From the NCBI GenBank assembly GCA_937924755.1, contig CALEVZ010000017.1, positions 40,532 to 104,531 of the forward strand: DNA of 64,000 nucleotides. The letters are read 5' to 3'. A program made the translations under genes and the position numbers. Position 1 is the stretch's first letter, and each line of letters begins with the position of its first letter. This DNA is from an uncultured bacterium (GTDB lineage Bacteria > Acidobacteriota > Thermoanaerobaculia > Thermoanaerobaculales > Thermoanaerobaculaceae). Shown one piece after another: positions 21,241 to 30,377 of this stretch. A model generated the notes under the pieces. It made no database searches. It was not told where the DNA came from and saw only the letters and a list, made by a program, of their open reading frames with translations.

Positions 21241-22411
21241 CTCTCCCTCCGTCCTTCGGGAGCGCAACCCTAGAGCGACCTTTGCCCGCTGTCAAGCGAG
21301 CCCGCATCTTCTTGCGCAGCACCAGCACCTCCAGCGCCAGGCCCGCCAGTGCAGCGGCTTCCCGGGCCAGCGGCATGGAAATTCCAGCGACGCCGGCAGG
21401 CCCGTTATCCAGCCACAAAAATCCGGCGGGCTTGCCCCGCACCACCAGCGGCACGATCACTGCGCCGCCGGGCGGCGGGGTGCCCAGCGCGGCGAGCACA
21501 ATGTCGTTGCCCTCACCGCCGACCACCGGTCCGCTATGCAAGGCAGCACCGGCGGCAAGGTTGAAAAACACCGAGGGACGATCCAGGGCGAGGGACATTT
21601 CGGCGACGCGCTGCTCCGCGCCTTCGTCGCCGCCCCGGATCGCCCAGCCGGAAACCTTGCCCTGGTGGAGTGCGAACAGGGCGGTGCGCGCCACCTGCGG
21701 GGCGAAAAAGCTCAGAAGGGCGTCGGCGATCTGCTCGCGCTCCGACGCTTGGGCCAGTTCATCGGCGAGCTGTTCCAACGACCCGGGGGCCTCGCGGCGG
21801 GGGGCGGCGGGAGTCGCGAGGGGCTCGAGACCAGGAAACCTGGCGGCGGCGTGACGGGTGGCCGGAGCGGGAACGAAATCCATGGCCTGGAAAGCTTCCT
21901 GGGGAGGGGCCGAGACGCGCCAAAACTGGCTCCACCGGCGGTGGCGCGAGCGCGGCGGCCCCGGGGATGGGGCGTCGGCAGCCCGGGGACGAACCGCCGG
22001 GATGGCCAGCGCGGCCGTCAGCGCCGCCTCGGTGGCCACGTGCGGCCGCACGACGAGCCCGGTAAGCGACGAAATCTCCTCGATCAGGGCCGCGTCGTTG
22101 GGGTTGGCGGTGGCCACGTCGAGCACCTTGCCACGGCGGTTGAACGGGATGACCAGGTGGCGTCGACTGAACGCCTCGGGGAGGAGGGTGCGCACCTCGG
22201 TGGGAGCCGTGGCCAGCTCCAGGGCGCGTGCGGCCGGACACCGACTTTGCTCCGCTAGCGCCTCCAGCAACTGGGCCTCGTTGATGAAGCCGAGGCGCAC
22301 TAGCCAGGTGCCGAGGCGCCCCCCCTGCCGACGGCAGGCCTCCAGGCCGCTGCGCAGTTGGTCGGTGGTGAGAACGCCCTTGGCGGTTAGAATCTCCCCG
22401 AGCCGAGGCAT
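21227..22411 (-). CDS. MshEN (GspE N-terminal-like) domain protein with C-terminal GAF-like region, no ATPase domain
   Basis: LGEILTAKGVLTTDQLRSGLEACRRQGGRLGTWLVRLGFINEAQLLEALAEQ; FNRRGKVLDVATANPNDAALIEEISSLTGLVVRPHVATEAAL; no Walker A in the remainder. Confidence 0.75.
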   Translation of the reverse strand: MPRLGEILTAKGVLTTDQLRSGLEACRRQGGRLGTWLVRLGFINEAQLLEALAEQSRCPAARALELATAPTEVRTLLPEAFSRRHLVIPFNRRGKVLDVATANPNDAALIEEISSLTGLVVRPHVATEAALTAALAIPAVRPRAADAPSPGPPRSRHRRWSQFWRVSAPPQEAFQAMDFVPAPATRHAAARFPGLEPLATPAAPRREAPGSLEQLADELAQASEREQIADALLSFFAPQVARTALFALHQGKVSGWAIRGGDEGAEQRVAEMSLALDRPSVFFNLAAGAALHSGPVVGGEGNDIVLAALGTPPPGGAVIVPLVVRGKPAGFLWLDNGPAGVAGISMPLAREAAALAGLALEVLVLRKKMRARLTAGKGRSRVALPKDGGRDDQS

Positions 22412-22578
22412 GTTGCCTGCGCCTCCTTCCGTGCCTGTCGAGTATAGCCTTCGTTCCCCGCTGCGATGCCTTCGAGGGAGGACGGAGCGAGACTGCGAGG
22501 CGCCCGGGAGGCTGGAAGAAGCTGGGTTTCGATGGTTTCTCGAGGATGTCGGTCGGGCCGGAGGAGGAAGCGGGGCCG

Positions 22579-23049
22579 TCAGCTGCCCTCGACCGGGAGA
22601 AACATGACCGTGGCGTCTTCCCCGTCAGAGTAGTAGCGACGACGGCGGCCCAGCACCTGGTAGCCGAGGCGGCGATAGAGGAGGAAGGCGGACCGGTTGG
22701 ACGGTCGCACCTCAAGGACGAGACCCCTGCCACCCTGGCGCCTGGCTTCGGCGAGCGCCATGTCCAGCAGCGAGGTGGCGAGCCCCTGGCGCTGGTAGAC
22801 GGGGTGGGTAGCGACCTTCAAGATGTGCAGCTCGTCCACCTGCCAACAGGCGAAGAGATACGCGGCCATGGCGCCGTAGTGGTCGACGATGACGCGCTGG
22901 AAGCGAAAGGGCTGACCCATCTCCTGCAAAAAGAGGTGGCGCGGCCAGGGGTCGGGAAACAGCTGGGCCTCCAGGGCCGCCACGGCGGCGATGTCCTCCA
23001 CCCGGGCCGGCCGCACCAGCAGTCCCTCGGGAATGGCTGCCACGGTCAC
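22579..23049 (-). CDS. rimI: Ribosomal-protein-alanine N-acetyltransferase (GNAT)
   Basis: VRPARVEDIAAVAALEAQLFPDPW, DELHILKVATHPVYQRQGLATSLLDMAL, LEVRPSNRSAFLLYRRLGYQVLGRRRRYYSDGEDATVM; adjacent to tsaB. Confidence 0.93.
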   Translation of the reverse strand: MTVAAIPEGLLVRPARVEDIAAVAALEAQLFPDPWPRHLFLQEMGQPFRFQRVIVDHYGAMAAYLFACWQVDELHILKVATHPVYQRQGLATSLLDMALAEARRQGGRGLVLEVRPSNRSAFLLYRRLGYQVLGRRRRYYSDGEDATVMFLPVEGS

Positions 23050-23738
23050 ACCTCCCTGGCCCGGGGGAGGGCCGGGGGCGGCTCGAAGTAAGTGGGCGCC
23101 AGTGTCGCCTCATCGCAATCGGCGAGGCCTGCAACCAGGGTGAGGAGGGCCTCGGCCGCCGACATGTTGGACGGGGCCAGGGGGACTCCAGCGGGGAGCA
23201 ACAGACCGGTTGGGGCAATGACTGGAACCGAACCGCCCACCAGGGCGCTGACCGGCAGGACGACGATGTCCCCAGTGGCTTCGGGAAGCCCGGTGCGGCG
23301 AGTGAAAGGCTGAGCGTACACCTCACCCCGACGGGCCGGCTGGACTGCTAAGACGTGATCCGCCGAGGTGCGGGCGGCCTGGGCCAGCAGGGAGGAGAAC
23401 CCGTGGGCCGGAATGCCGGCGCCCCTGGCGATTCCCTGGACGGTGGCGAGGGCGACGCGCACCCCCGTGAAGGAACCAGGTCCGCGAGTTGCCACCACCG
23501 CGCCGAGCTGACCGGGAGCCAGACCGGCGCTGCGCAGCAGGAGGTCCACGGCGCCAACGATGAGGTCGGAGCGCGGCGCCGGGCCCGCCAGGGCGATGAG
23601 GCTGACCGTCGCACCGGGCTCGTGCCGCAGCGCCATTTCGAGGCGCGGGCCGCAGGCGGAAATCGCCAGGACGATGTCCACATCTTCAGTTTCATCCGCC
23701 GCGCGGCCACCGTCAAGCACGACCTTCGAAGGGTACAA
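23046..23738 (-). CDS. tsaB: tRNA threonylcarbamoyladenosine biosynthesis protein TsaB
   Basis: GAVVATRGPGSFTGVRVALATVQGIARGAGIPAHGFSSLLAQA; true start may be the internal GTG at 23681. Confidence 0.9.
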   Translation of the reverse strand: MYPSKVVLDGGRAADETEDVDIVLAISACGPRLEMALRHEPGATVSLIALAGPAPRSDLIVGAVDLLLRSAGLAPGQLGAVVATRGPGSFTGVRVALATVQGIARGAGIPAHGFSSLLAQAARTSADHVLAVQPARRGEVYAQPFTRRTGLPEATGDIVVLPVSALVGGSVPVIAPTGLLLPAGVPLAPSNMSAAEALLTLVAGLADCDEATLAPTYFEPPPALPRAREV

Positions 23739-23749
23739 TTTCGCCGGTC

Positions 23750-26335
23750 ATGAAGCAGACGCCGATGCTGCAGCAGTATCTGGAGCTCAAGGCGAAAGTG
23801 CCGGATGCCGTGCTGCTTTATCGGCTCGGTGACTTCTACGAACTCTTCTTCGAGGATGCCGAAATCGCGGCGCCGCTGCTGGGCGTGGTTCTCACCCGCC
23901 GCCGGCACAACGACCAGGTAACTTCGCCCATGTGTGGCGTTCCCCACCACGCCCTGGCGTCCTACGCACGCAAGCTCCTGGACGCCGGTCTCAAGGTGGC
24001 AGTGGCGGAACAGGTGGAGGAAGCGGGGGGGGTGGGGGGTCTGGTGAGGCGGGAGATCGTCCGCGTTCTGACGCCCGGTACGGTTACCGAACCCGAGCTG
24101 TTGGGCGGCGGTGAGCGCCGGTGGATCGCCGCCGTCGTGCGTCTGCGCAGCGAGGTGGTGGTGGCCTATCTCGATGCCGCGGCGGGTGAGGTGGGAGGTG
24201 CGGTGGCGCGCGGGTCAGTCGAGGCCACCGAGCTGCTCGCCCAGCTGCGTCCGGTCGAGCTGCTGCTGCCGGAGGGTGGGCAGGGAGCGGACGGTCTGTG
24301 GCCCCCAGACCTGCCGCCGCCGGTGGTGGCCTTGCGGCCGCCCTCGTGGTTCGAGCCCGAGCGGGGCGTTCGGATCCTCTGTCGCGCCCTGGGGGTGGGG
24401 AGCCTGCGCGCCTTCGCGTTGGCGCCCGACGAACCGCTGACCGGGGCCGCCGGCGCGCTGCTCGCCTATCTCGAAGAGACCCAGGGTGCACCGCCCCGCC
24501 ACCTGACCGGGTTTACGCGACGGCAAGCGGGTGACGATCTGATCCTCGACGCGGCTACCGTAAGAAACCTGGAGCTGCTCAAAGACGTGGGCGGCGAGCG
24601 GCACGGCTCCCTGGCCCACGTCCTGGATGCGACGGTCACCGCCATGGGGTCACGGCGGCTGCGGGAGTGGCTGCTGCGTCCCCTGGGCGAGGCGGCAGCC
24701 GCCGCCGACCGCCACAGCGCAGTGGCGATCCTGGTCGAAGATGCCGGGCTGCTGGTGGCGTTGCGCGACGGCTTGCGCAGAATCGGCGATCTAGAGCGCC
24801 TGGCGGCTCGCCTGGGGCTCGCCCAGGCGCGACCTGGCGAGCTGGTGGCCTTGCGCAACGCCCTGGGCCAGCTGCCCGGGCTACGGCGACTGCTGGTGGA
24901 GGCGCCGGCCGCCCTGCTGGCCTCCCTGGGTGGCCAGGTGGATTGCCTTCATGAGCTGCGAGAGGAACTCGAGCGCACCCTGGCGGCCGAACCTCCGGCG
25001 CTCGTCGGGCCAGGCACCATCCGCGGCGGCCGGGATGCCGAGCTGGATGAGGCTCGCGCCCTGGCGCGGGGGGGTAAGGAAGTCCTGGGCGAGTTGGAGG
25101 CGAGAGAGCGGCAGCGCACCGGCATCCCGACCCTGAAGGTGAGGTACAACCGACTCTTCGGTTACGCTTTCGAGGTTTCCAACGCCCACCTCGGCAAGGT
25201 CCCGACCGACTACGTACGCCGCCAGACACTGGCCGGTGGCGAGCGCTTCACCACCCCGGAACTCGAGGAGCTGGAACGCAAGATCACCACCGCCGAGGCG
25301 CGCGCCCAGGAACGTGAAGGGGAGTTGTACCGGGGATTGGTCCAATTCTGCGCCGAGTACGCCCAGCGGGTAGCCACCACCGCCCGTGCTCTGGCCGAGG
25401 CGGACGTGCTGGCCGCCTTTGCCGAGCGCGCCCGCAAGTGGTCCTATGTGCGCCCCCGGCTCGTCTCCGAGCCGCGCATCCGCTTGCAAGGGTCGCGCCA
25501 CCCGGTGATCGAGCAGTTGTCGCGCGCCGCCTTTGTGCCCAACGACGTGGAGCTGGATGCCGAGCACCGCCAAATCTTGATGCTCACCGGCCCCAACATG
25601 GGCGGCAAGTCCACCTACCTGCGGCAGGTGGCGCTGGCGGTGATCATGGCCAGGGCAGGCTCGTTCGTGGCTGCAGAGGAGGCGGAAATTGGGGAGATCG
25701 ACCGCGTCTTCACCCGCGTGGGGGCCGCCGACGACATCGCCCGCGGCGAGTCGACCTTCATGGTGGAGATGACCGAGGTGGCGCACATCCTGCGCCACGC
25801 CACCTCCCGCTCCCTGGTAATCTTGGATGAGGTGGGGCGGGGGACCGCCACCTTCGATGGGCTGTCGCTGGCCTGGGCGGTGGTGGAGGCGTTGCACGAC
25901 CCCCCCGCCGGCGGTGGCGCGCGGCCCCTGGTGCTTTTCGCCACTCACTATCACGAGTTGACCGACCTGGCTCATCGCCTGGAGCGCGTCGTGAACGCCT
26001 CGCTGGCCGTGAAGGAGTGGCAGGGTCAGGTGATCTTTCTGCACCGCGTGGTGCCCGGCCCGGCGGATCGTTCCTACGGCATCCACGTGGCGCGCCTGGC
26101 AGGGGTGCCGGCGGCGGTGTGTCGGCGGGCCGAGCAGGTGCTGCGCCAGCTGGAGCGGCAGGAGCTCAAGGTGCTGGACGCCGCCCGACCCCTGGAGGGA
26201 CCGCGGCAGCTGTCGCTCTTTCCCCCGCCGGAGGAGGCGGTGGCCGAGCGGCTCAGGCGCCTCAACCTGGACAGCCTCACCCCCCTGGACGCTCTCAACC
26301 TATTGGCGGCACTCAAGAAGGAGGTGGAGGAGTGA
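23750..26335 (+). CDS. mutS: DNA mismatch repair protein MutS
   Basis: MKQTPMLQQYLELKAKVPDAVLLYRLGDFYELFFEDA, TGPNMGGKSTYLRQVALAVIMARAGSFV, DEVGRGTATFDGLSLAWA, LFATHYHELTDL. Confidence 0.98.
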   Translation: MKQTPMLQQYLELKAKVPDAVLLYRLGDFYELFFEDAEIAAPLLGVVLTRRRHNDQVTSPMCGVPHHALASYARKLLDAGLKVAVAEQVEEAGGVGGLVRREIVRVLTPGTVTEPELLGGGERRWIAAVVRLRSEVVVAYLDAAAGEVGGAVARGSVEATELLAQLRPVELLLPEGGQGADGLWPPDLPPPVVALRPPSWFEPERGVRILCRALGVGSLRAFALAPDEPLTGAAGALLAYLEETQGAPPRHLTGFTRRQAGDDLILDAATVRNLELLKDVGGERHGSLAHVLDATVTAMGSRRLREWLLRPLGEAAAAADRHSAVAILVEDAGLLVALRDGLRRIGDLERLAARLGLAQARPGELVALRNALGQLPGLRRLLVEAPAALLASLGGQVDCLHELREELERTLAAEPPALVGPGTIRGGRDAELDEARALARGGKEVLGELEARERQRTGIPTLKVRYNRLFGYAFEVSNAHLGKVPTDYVRRQTLAGGERFTTPELEELERKITTAEARAQEREGELYRGLVQFCAEYAQRVATTARALAEADVLAAFAERARKWSYVRPRLVSEPRIRLQGSRHPVIEQLSRAAFVPNDVELDAEHRQILMLTGPNMGGKSTYLRQVALAVIMARAGSFVAAEEAEIGEIDRVFTRVGAADDIARGESTFMVEMTEVAHILRHATSRSLVILDEVGRGTATFDGLSLAWAVVEALHDPPAGGGARPLVLFATHYHELTDLAHRLERVVNASLAVKEWQGQVIFLHRVVPGPADRSYGIHVARLAGVPAAVCRRAEQVLRQLERQELKVLDAARPLEGPRQLSLFPPPEEAVAERLRRLNLDSLTPLDALNLLAALKKEVEE

Positions 26336-27339
26336 ATCATTTTCTGGCCTGTGGCACCAGTGGCCGGGAGCTGGCCGACGGCGAGCGCTGCCTTCTGACC
26401 GCGCTGCAACCCGGTAGCGTGGTGCTATTCGCCCGCAACGTCGCCTCCCGCGAGCAGGTGATGGCGCTGGTGGACGAGCTCCACGCCCTGCCCGGCTCGC
26501 CTCTGGTGGCCATTGATCTGGAGGGGGGGCGAGTGAACCGTCTGCGGGCGCTCGTGGGTGAGTTGCCTTCTGCGGCGGCGGCCGCCGCCGCCGGGGTCGA
26601 GGCGTGTCGAGCGCTGGGGGAGGCGGCGGGGGCGGCGTGTGCCCACCTGGGCGTGGACTTGGATTTTGCCCCGGTGCTGGACGTCGCCTGGCCCGACGGG
26701 TGGCTGGCCCGGGAAGGGCGCTGTTGGGGGTGCGACGGGGCGGCCGTCGAGAGGCTCGCGCGGGCGTTTCTTAAGGGTCTGGAGACGTACGGCGTGAGGG
26801 CGTGCCTGAAACACTACCCCGGCCTGGGCAGCGGAATGGTGGATTCCCACCGCGAGCTGCCGGTGCTGGGAAACGGCGTCTGGGAGGAGGAGAGGACATT
26901 TGCCGCACTGGCGTCGCCGCAGCGGGCCGCGATGGTGGCGCACGCCATGTGTCCCCAGCTGGGAGAAGCCTGTGCGCCGGCATCGCTGTCCCGGCGGGTG
27001 GTACAGCGGCTGGCGGGGCTGGGGTGCGGGCTGGTGTTGGCCGACGACCTGGAGATGGGCGCCCTGGCGGGGTGGGGAGGGATTGGCGAACGCGGTGCGG
27101 CGGCGCTGGCCGCCGGCTGCGATCAGGTGATCCTGAGTAACCTCATAAAGGAGCGCGAACCCCTGGTCGAGCATGTCCGGCGGGCGGAGGTCGAGGATGC
27201 CGCCCTGGCGGCCCTTCTAAAGCGGGGGCGGGGGCGGTTCGAGGTGTTTCGTCAGGGACTCTCTCGCCCCCGGGTGACCTGGGACGAGGTGGAGCGAGCG
27301 GCGGATCGCGCCCGCCGGCTCGCCGGTATGTCACGATGA
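26332..27339 (+). CDS. nagZ: Glycoside hydrolase family 3 (NagZ-like beta-N-acetylhexosaminidase)
   Basis: GSVVLFARNVASREQVMALVDEL, PLVAIDLEGGRVNRLR, LDFAPVLDVAWPD, ACLKHYPGLGSGMVDSHRELP, GLVLADDLEMGAL; GTG start overlapping mutS stop. Confidence 0.9.
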   Translation: MNHFLACGTSGRELADGERCLLTALQPGSVVLFARNVASREQVMALVDELHALPGSPLVAIDLEGGRVNRLRALVGELPSAAAAAAAGVEACRALGEAAGAACAHLGVDLDFAPVLDVAWPDGWLAREGRCWGCDGAAVERLARAFLKGLETYGVRACLKHYPGLGSGMVDSHRELPVLGNGVWEEERTFAALASPQRAAMVAHAMCPQLGEACAPASLSRRVVQRLAGLGCGLVLADDLEMGALAGWGGIGERGAAALAAGCDQVILSNLIKEREPLVEHVRRAEVEDAALAALLKRGRGRFEVFRQGLSRPRVTWDEVERAADRARRLAGMSR

Positions 27340-28013
27340 CACAGGCTGCGGTGCTGCTCTCCGGTGGTCTGGATTCCGCTGTGGCGGCGGCCTGGGCGCA
27401 AGCCAGCGGCCAACGGGTGTCGGCTCTTTCCGTGGACTACGGCCAGCGCCATCGGGCCGAGCTGCTCGCGGCCCGCCGGATTGCCGTGGCGCTCGATATC
27501 ACCGATCATCGGGTCGTTACGGTTGATCTGCGGGTGGTGGGAGGATCGGCGCTCACCGATGCCATCGCCGTGCCGCGCGATCGCCCGGCCATAGGCGAGG
27601 ACATTCCCGTCACCTATGTTCCGGCCCGCAACGCGATTTTCCTCGCGTTGCTGGCGGGGTTGGCCGAGGTGGTGGGAGCATCCAGCCTGGTGATCGGCGC
27701 CAACGTGCAGGATTACTCAGGTTACCCCGACTGCCGGCCGGAGTTCCTGCGGGCCTTTGCGCAGGCCCTGCGCCTGGGAACGAAGGTGGGGACGTCGGGT
27801 GGGGAGCTAAAGATCCAGGCTCCGCTGCTCCACCTCTCCAAGGCCGGCATCGTGAGGCTGGGAGTTGCCCTGGGGGTGGACTTGTCGCTCACCCTGTCCT
27901 GCTACGACCCGCCTGCCGAGGCCGTGCACTGCGGCCGCTGCGACGCCTGCCACCTGCGGCGGCGGGCCTTCGACGAGGCGGGCGTGGCCGACCCCAGCCA
28001 CTACACCCTTTGA
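27336..28013 (+). CDS. queC: 7-cyano-7-deazaguanine synthase QueC
   Basis: AAVLLSGGLDSAVAAAWA, SVDYGQRHRAEL, VPARNAIFLALLAGLAEV, LSCYDPPAEAVHCGRCDACHLRRRAF. Confidence 0.97.
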   Translation: MTQAAVLLSGGLDSAVAAAWAQASGQRVSALSVDYGQRHRAELLAARRIAVALDITDHRVVTVDLRVVGGSALTDAIAVPRDRPAIGEDIPVTYVPARNAIFLALLAGLAEVVGASSLVIGANVQDYSGYPDCRPEFLRAFAQALRLGTKVGTSGGELKIQAPLLHLSKAGIVRLGVALGVDLSLTLSCYDPPAEAVHCGRCDACHLRRRAFDEAGVADPSHYTL

Positions 28014-28060
28014 CCTGGCGAGATTTCGACGTCCGGATACGTCTTTCGCCGCGTCGGGGT

Positions 28061-28076
28061 GGGCACAAATCCTGCA
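28061..28076 (+). promoter_or_regulatory. Candidate sigma-54 -24/-12 promoter (GGGCACAAATCCTGCA)
   Basis: GG-N10-GC spacing preserved; 9/12 specified positions of TGGCACG-N4-TTGCA; 147 bp upstream of the redox operon start at 28223. Confidence 0.45.
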
Positions 28077-28189
28077 AGTGCCCGATGGCAGGAACGAGGT
28101 GTCGTGGCTGGGGGGTGCCTGTTTCGGCAGATGGTGGGCGGCGGACCCGCCGCCAGGGCGTGGTGCTGCTCTGCGTGGGCAATAGAACT

Positions 28190-28205
28190 GTTACCTTGTG
28201 GTAAC
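28190..28205. promoter_or_regulatory. Palindromic site GTTAC-CTTGTG-GTAAC
   Basis: Perfect GTTAC-N6-GTAAC inverted repeat, 17 bp before the start of the 28223 gene; same architecture as sites upstream of dsrA and the porin. Confidence 0.55.
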
Positions 28206-28222
28206 GCCATCTCCCAACCCCC

Positions 28223-30376
28223 GTGGTGCGCGAGGAAGGGCTTGCGGTCCCGGCCCGCAAGCCGGCGGTTTCGAGGCTGGCGGTGAGCCTCCCCTGGGAA
28301 CTCCCGCCAGACCTGGACGTCGCCTGCCGCTTGAACGAGCTGGCCGACGAGATCCTCGGCCGCTGTCGGGGAGAGGGGCCACCCAACTGTATCGCTCGAT
28401 GCCCGCTCGGGGTGGATGTGCCCACCTACCTGCGCCTGGCCAGACAGGGGAGGTTCCAGGAGGCATTGCAAAAAGTACGGGAACGGCTGCCCTTCCCGGG
28501 CATTTTGGGGTACATCTGTACCGCCCCCTGTGAGTGGCACTGCAAGAGGCTGGATGAAGACGCCCCCGTGAAGATCCGGGAGGTGAAGCGATTCCTCGCA
28601 GAGCAGGAAGAGGGCGAGCCAGAGCATGTGCTTTCCCGGGAGCCGCGCAAGGGGCGGCGAGTCGCTGTGGTGGGCTCGGGGCCCGCCGGTTTGATGGTTG
28701 CCCACGATCTGCGCCGACGAGGGTTCGACGTGCTCCTGGTGGAGGAGGCGGAAACGATCGGCGGGTGCCTGACAAGGAGAATTCCCGCCTGGCGTTTGCC
28801 GCCAAGGGTGGCCGAGCGCGACCTCTCGGTGATCCCGGCCCTGGGGATCGAGGTTCGCACCGGGGTGGCCGTGGGCCGGGGACCGAGCCTTGCGGACCTG
28901 CGGCGCGAGTGCGACGCGGTGGTGTTCTGCGGCGGCGTCGCCGGGGTGGCACGCCTGGCTGCGGCGAGCGGTCTGCCAGTCAGCGATGATCGGTTTTTTT
29001 GGGCCGACGTGGTGACGCACACCTCTCGCCTGGCAGGGATGTTTGCCGCCGGAACGGCGGTGTTGGGTCCGGTTTCGGTGGTCGAGGCGATGGCTCACGG
29101 GCGTGCGGTGGCGGCGCAGGTTGCCGCACACCTGGTCCCGACCTCCCGACGCGAGGTCGGGGCGGGTCCCGTGGTGGAGCGTTTGCGTTGGCGCCTGGAG
29201 GTGGGCGAGGAGGAGCGCCGTCGGCGCGTGCCCGCCGTCGACCTGCTGGCTTCTGCCGCGCCGGCTCTGGACGAGTCCCAGATCCGCCGGGAAGGGGAGC
29301 GGTGCCTGCAGTGTTCATGTCGCCTCTGCGTCGACGACTGCGACTTTCTCTCCAAGTACTGCAACTCTCCTGTGGAACTGGCACGGCAGGTCCGGGGGGA
29401 GCTGGAAGCGCACCTCACCATGGTGTATTCGTGCACCCTTTGCGGCCTATGCGCGGAGGTCTGTCCCGAGAGGCTGCCCATCGGGTCCCTCCTCCTGCAG
29501 GCACGGCGCGTCGCCGTGGCGCAGAAAGCGGCACCCCTCGCAGCCCACGCCGACCAGCTGGGCGCCTTTCGGGATGCCGTCAAACCCAAAGCCACCTTGC
29601 TGATGAGCGAGCCCGGGCGGAGCAGGACGCGGCGCCTGTTCTTCCCGGGGTGCCACTGGCCGGTGGCTTCGCCCACTGTGGTGGCAGCCACCTATGACTT
29701 GCTGCGGGCCGCCTTGCCGGGCCTCGGCGTGCTCCTGCATTGCTGCGGGTCGCCGCTGCTGGCGTTGGGGATGGAGGAGGAGCTTTCGCGACACCTAGAG
29801 AGTCTGTCCCGAAGGATCGAGGAATCGGGAGCGGAGGAGGTGGTGGCGGCGTGTCCGGGGTGCCTTTCTTTGCTCCGGGAACGATTGCCCCAGGTTGCGG
29901 CAACGACGGCCTGGGAGGTGCTGGCCAGGGTCTGGACGCCGACGGCGCGGAGGGACGGCGTCGAGGTGACCATCCAGGATTCCTGCCGGGATCGCTGCGA
30001 TGTCGGCGTGCAGCAGGCCGTGCGTCGACTGCTAAAGGCGAGCGGCGCCAGGGTTCGCGAGGTGGAGTACTCGGGCCGCCTAACCCGGTGTTGTGGGCGG
30101 GGAGGGGGAGTGATGGCCGTGGATGCGGAGCTGGCGCATCGCATCACGGCACGGCGGGTCTCGGAGGCACCCGGCCCCTGGGTCACGGCCTGCGCGGGGT
30201 GCCGGCATGCCCTCGCCGCAGGCGCTGTGGCGGCCGTTCACCTGATGGAGTTCTTGCTCGACGATGACTGGGAGCGGAAGAGCTGGCAGTCCCCTCCCAG
30301 TGGGCTGAGCGCCGTGGGCAATCGCGCCCGCACCCGTTATCTGCTTCGTCGCCGGCGGCCTCTGGCGGGAGGCTAG
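28223..30376 (+). CDS. Fused Fer4_20/GltD-like FAD domain - 2x[4Fe-4S] - double CCG (HdrB/D-like) redox protein
   Basis: CIARCPLGVDVPTYLRL..., VAVVGSGPAGLMVAHDLRRRGFDVLLVEEAETIGG (FAD Rossmann), CTLCGLCAEVCPERLP, HCCGSPLLALG, LTRCCGRGGGVMAVDAEL. No second (NAD(P)H) Rossmann GxGxxA motif found. Confidence 0.85.
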   Translation: MVREEGLAVPARKPAVSRLAVSLPWELPPDLDVACRLNELADEILGRCRGEGPPNCIARCPLGVDVPTYLRLARQGRFQEALQKVRERLPFPGILGYICTAPCEWHCKRLDEDAPVKIREVKRFLAEQEEGEPEHVLSREPRKGRRVAVVGSGPAGLMVAHDLRRRGFDVLLVEEAETIGGCLTRRIPAWRLPPRVAERDLSVIPALGIEVRTGVAVGRGPSLADLRRECDAVVFCGGVAGVARLAAASGLPVSDDRFFWADVVTHTSRLAGMFAAGTAVLGPVSVVEAMAHGRAVAAQVAAHLVPTSRREVGAGPVVERLRWRLEVGEEERRRRVPAVDLLASAAPALDESQIRREGERCLQCSCRLCVDDCDFLSKYCNSPVELARQVRGELEAHLTMVYSCTLCGLCAEVCPERLPIGSLLLQARRVAVAQKAAPLAAHADQLGAFRDAVKPKATLLMSEPGRSRTRRLFFPGCHWPVASPTVVAATYDLLRAALPGLGVLLHCCGSPLLALGMEEELSRHLESLSRRIEESGAEEVVAACPGCLSLLRERLPQVAATTAWEVLARVWTPTARRDGVEVTIQDSCRDRCDVGVQQAVRRLLKASGARVREVEYSGRLTRCCGRGGGVMAVDAELAHRITARRVSEAPGPWVTACAGCRHALAAGAVAAVHLMEFLLDDDWERKSWQSPPSGLSAVGNRARTRYLLRRRRPLAGG

Positions 30377-30377
30377 C

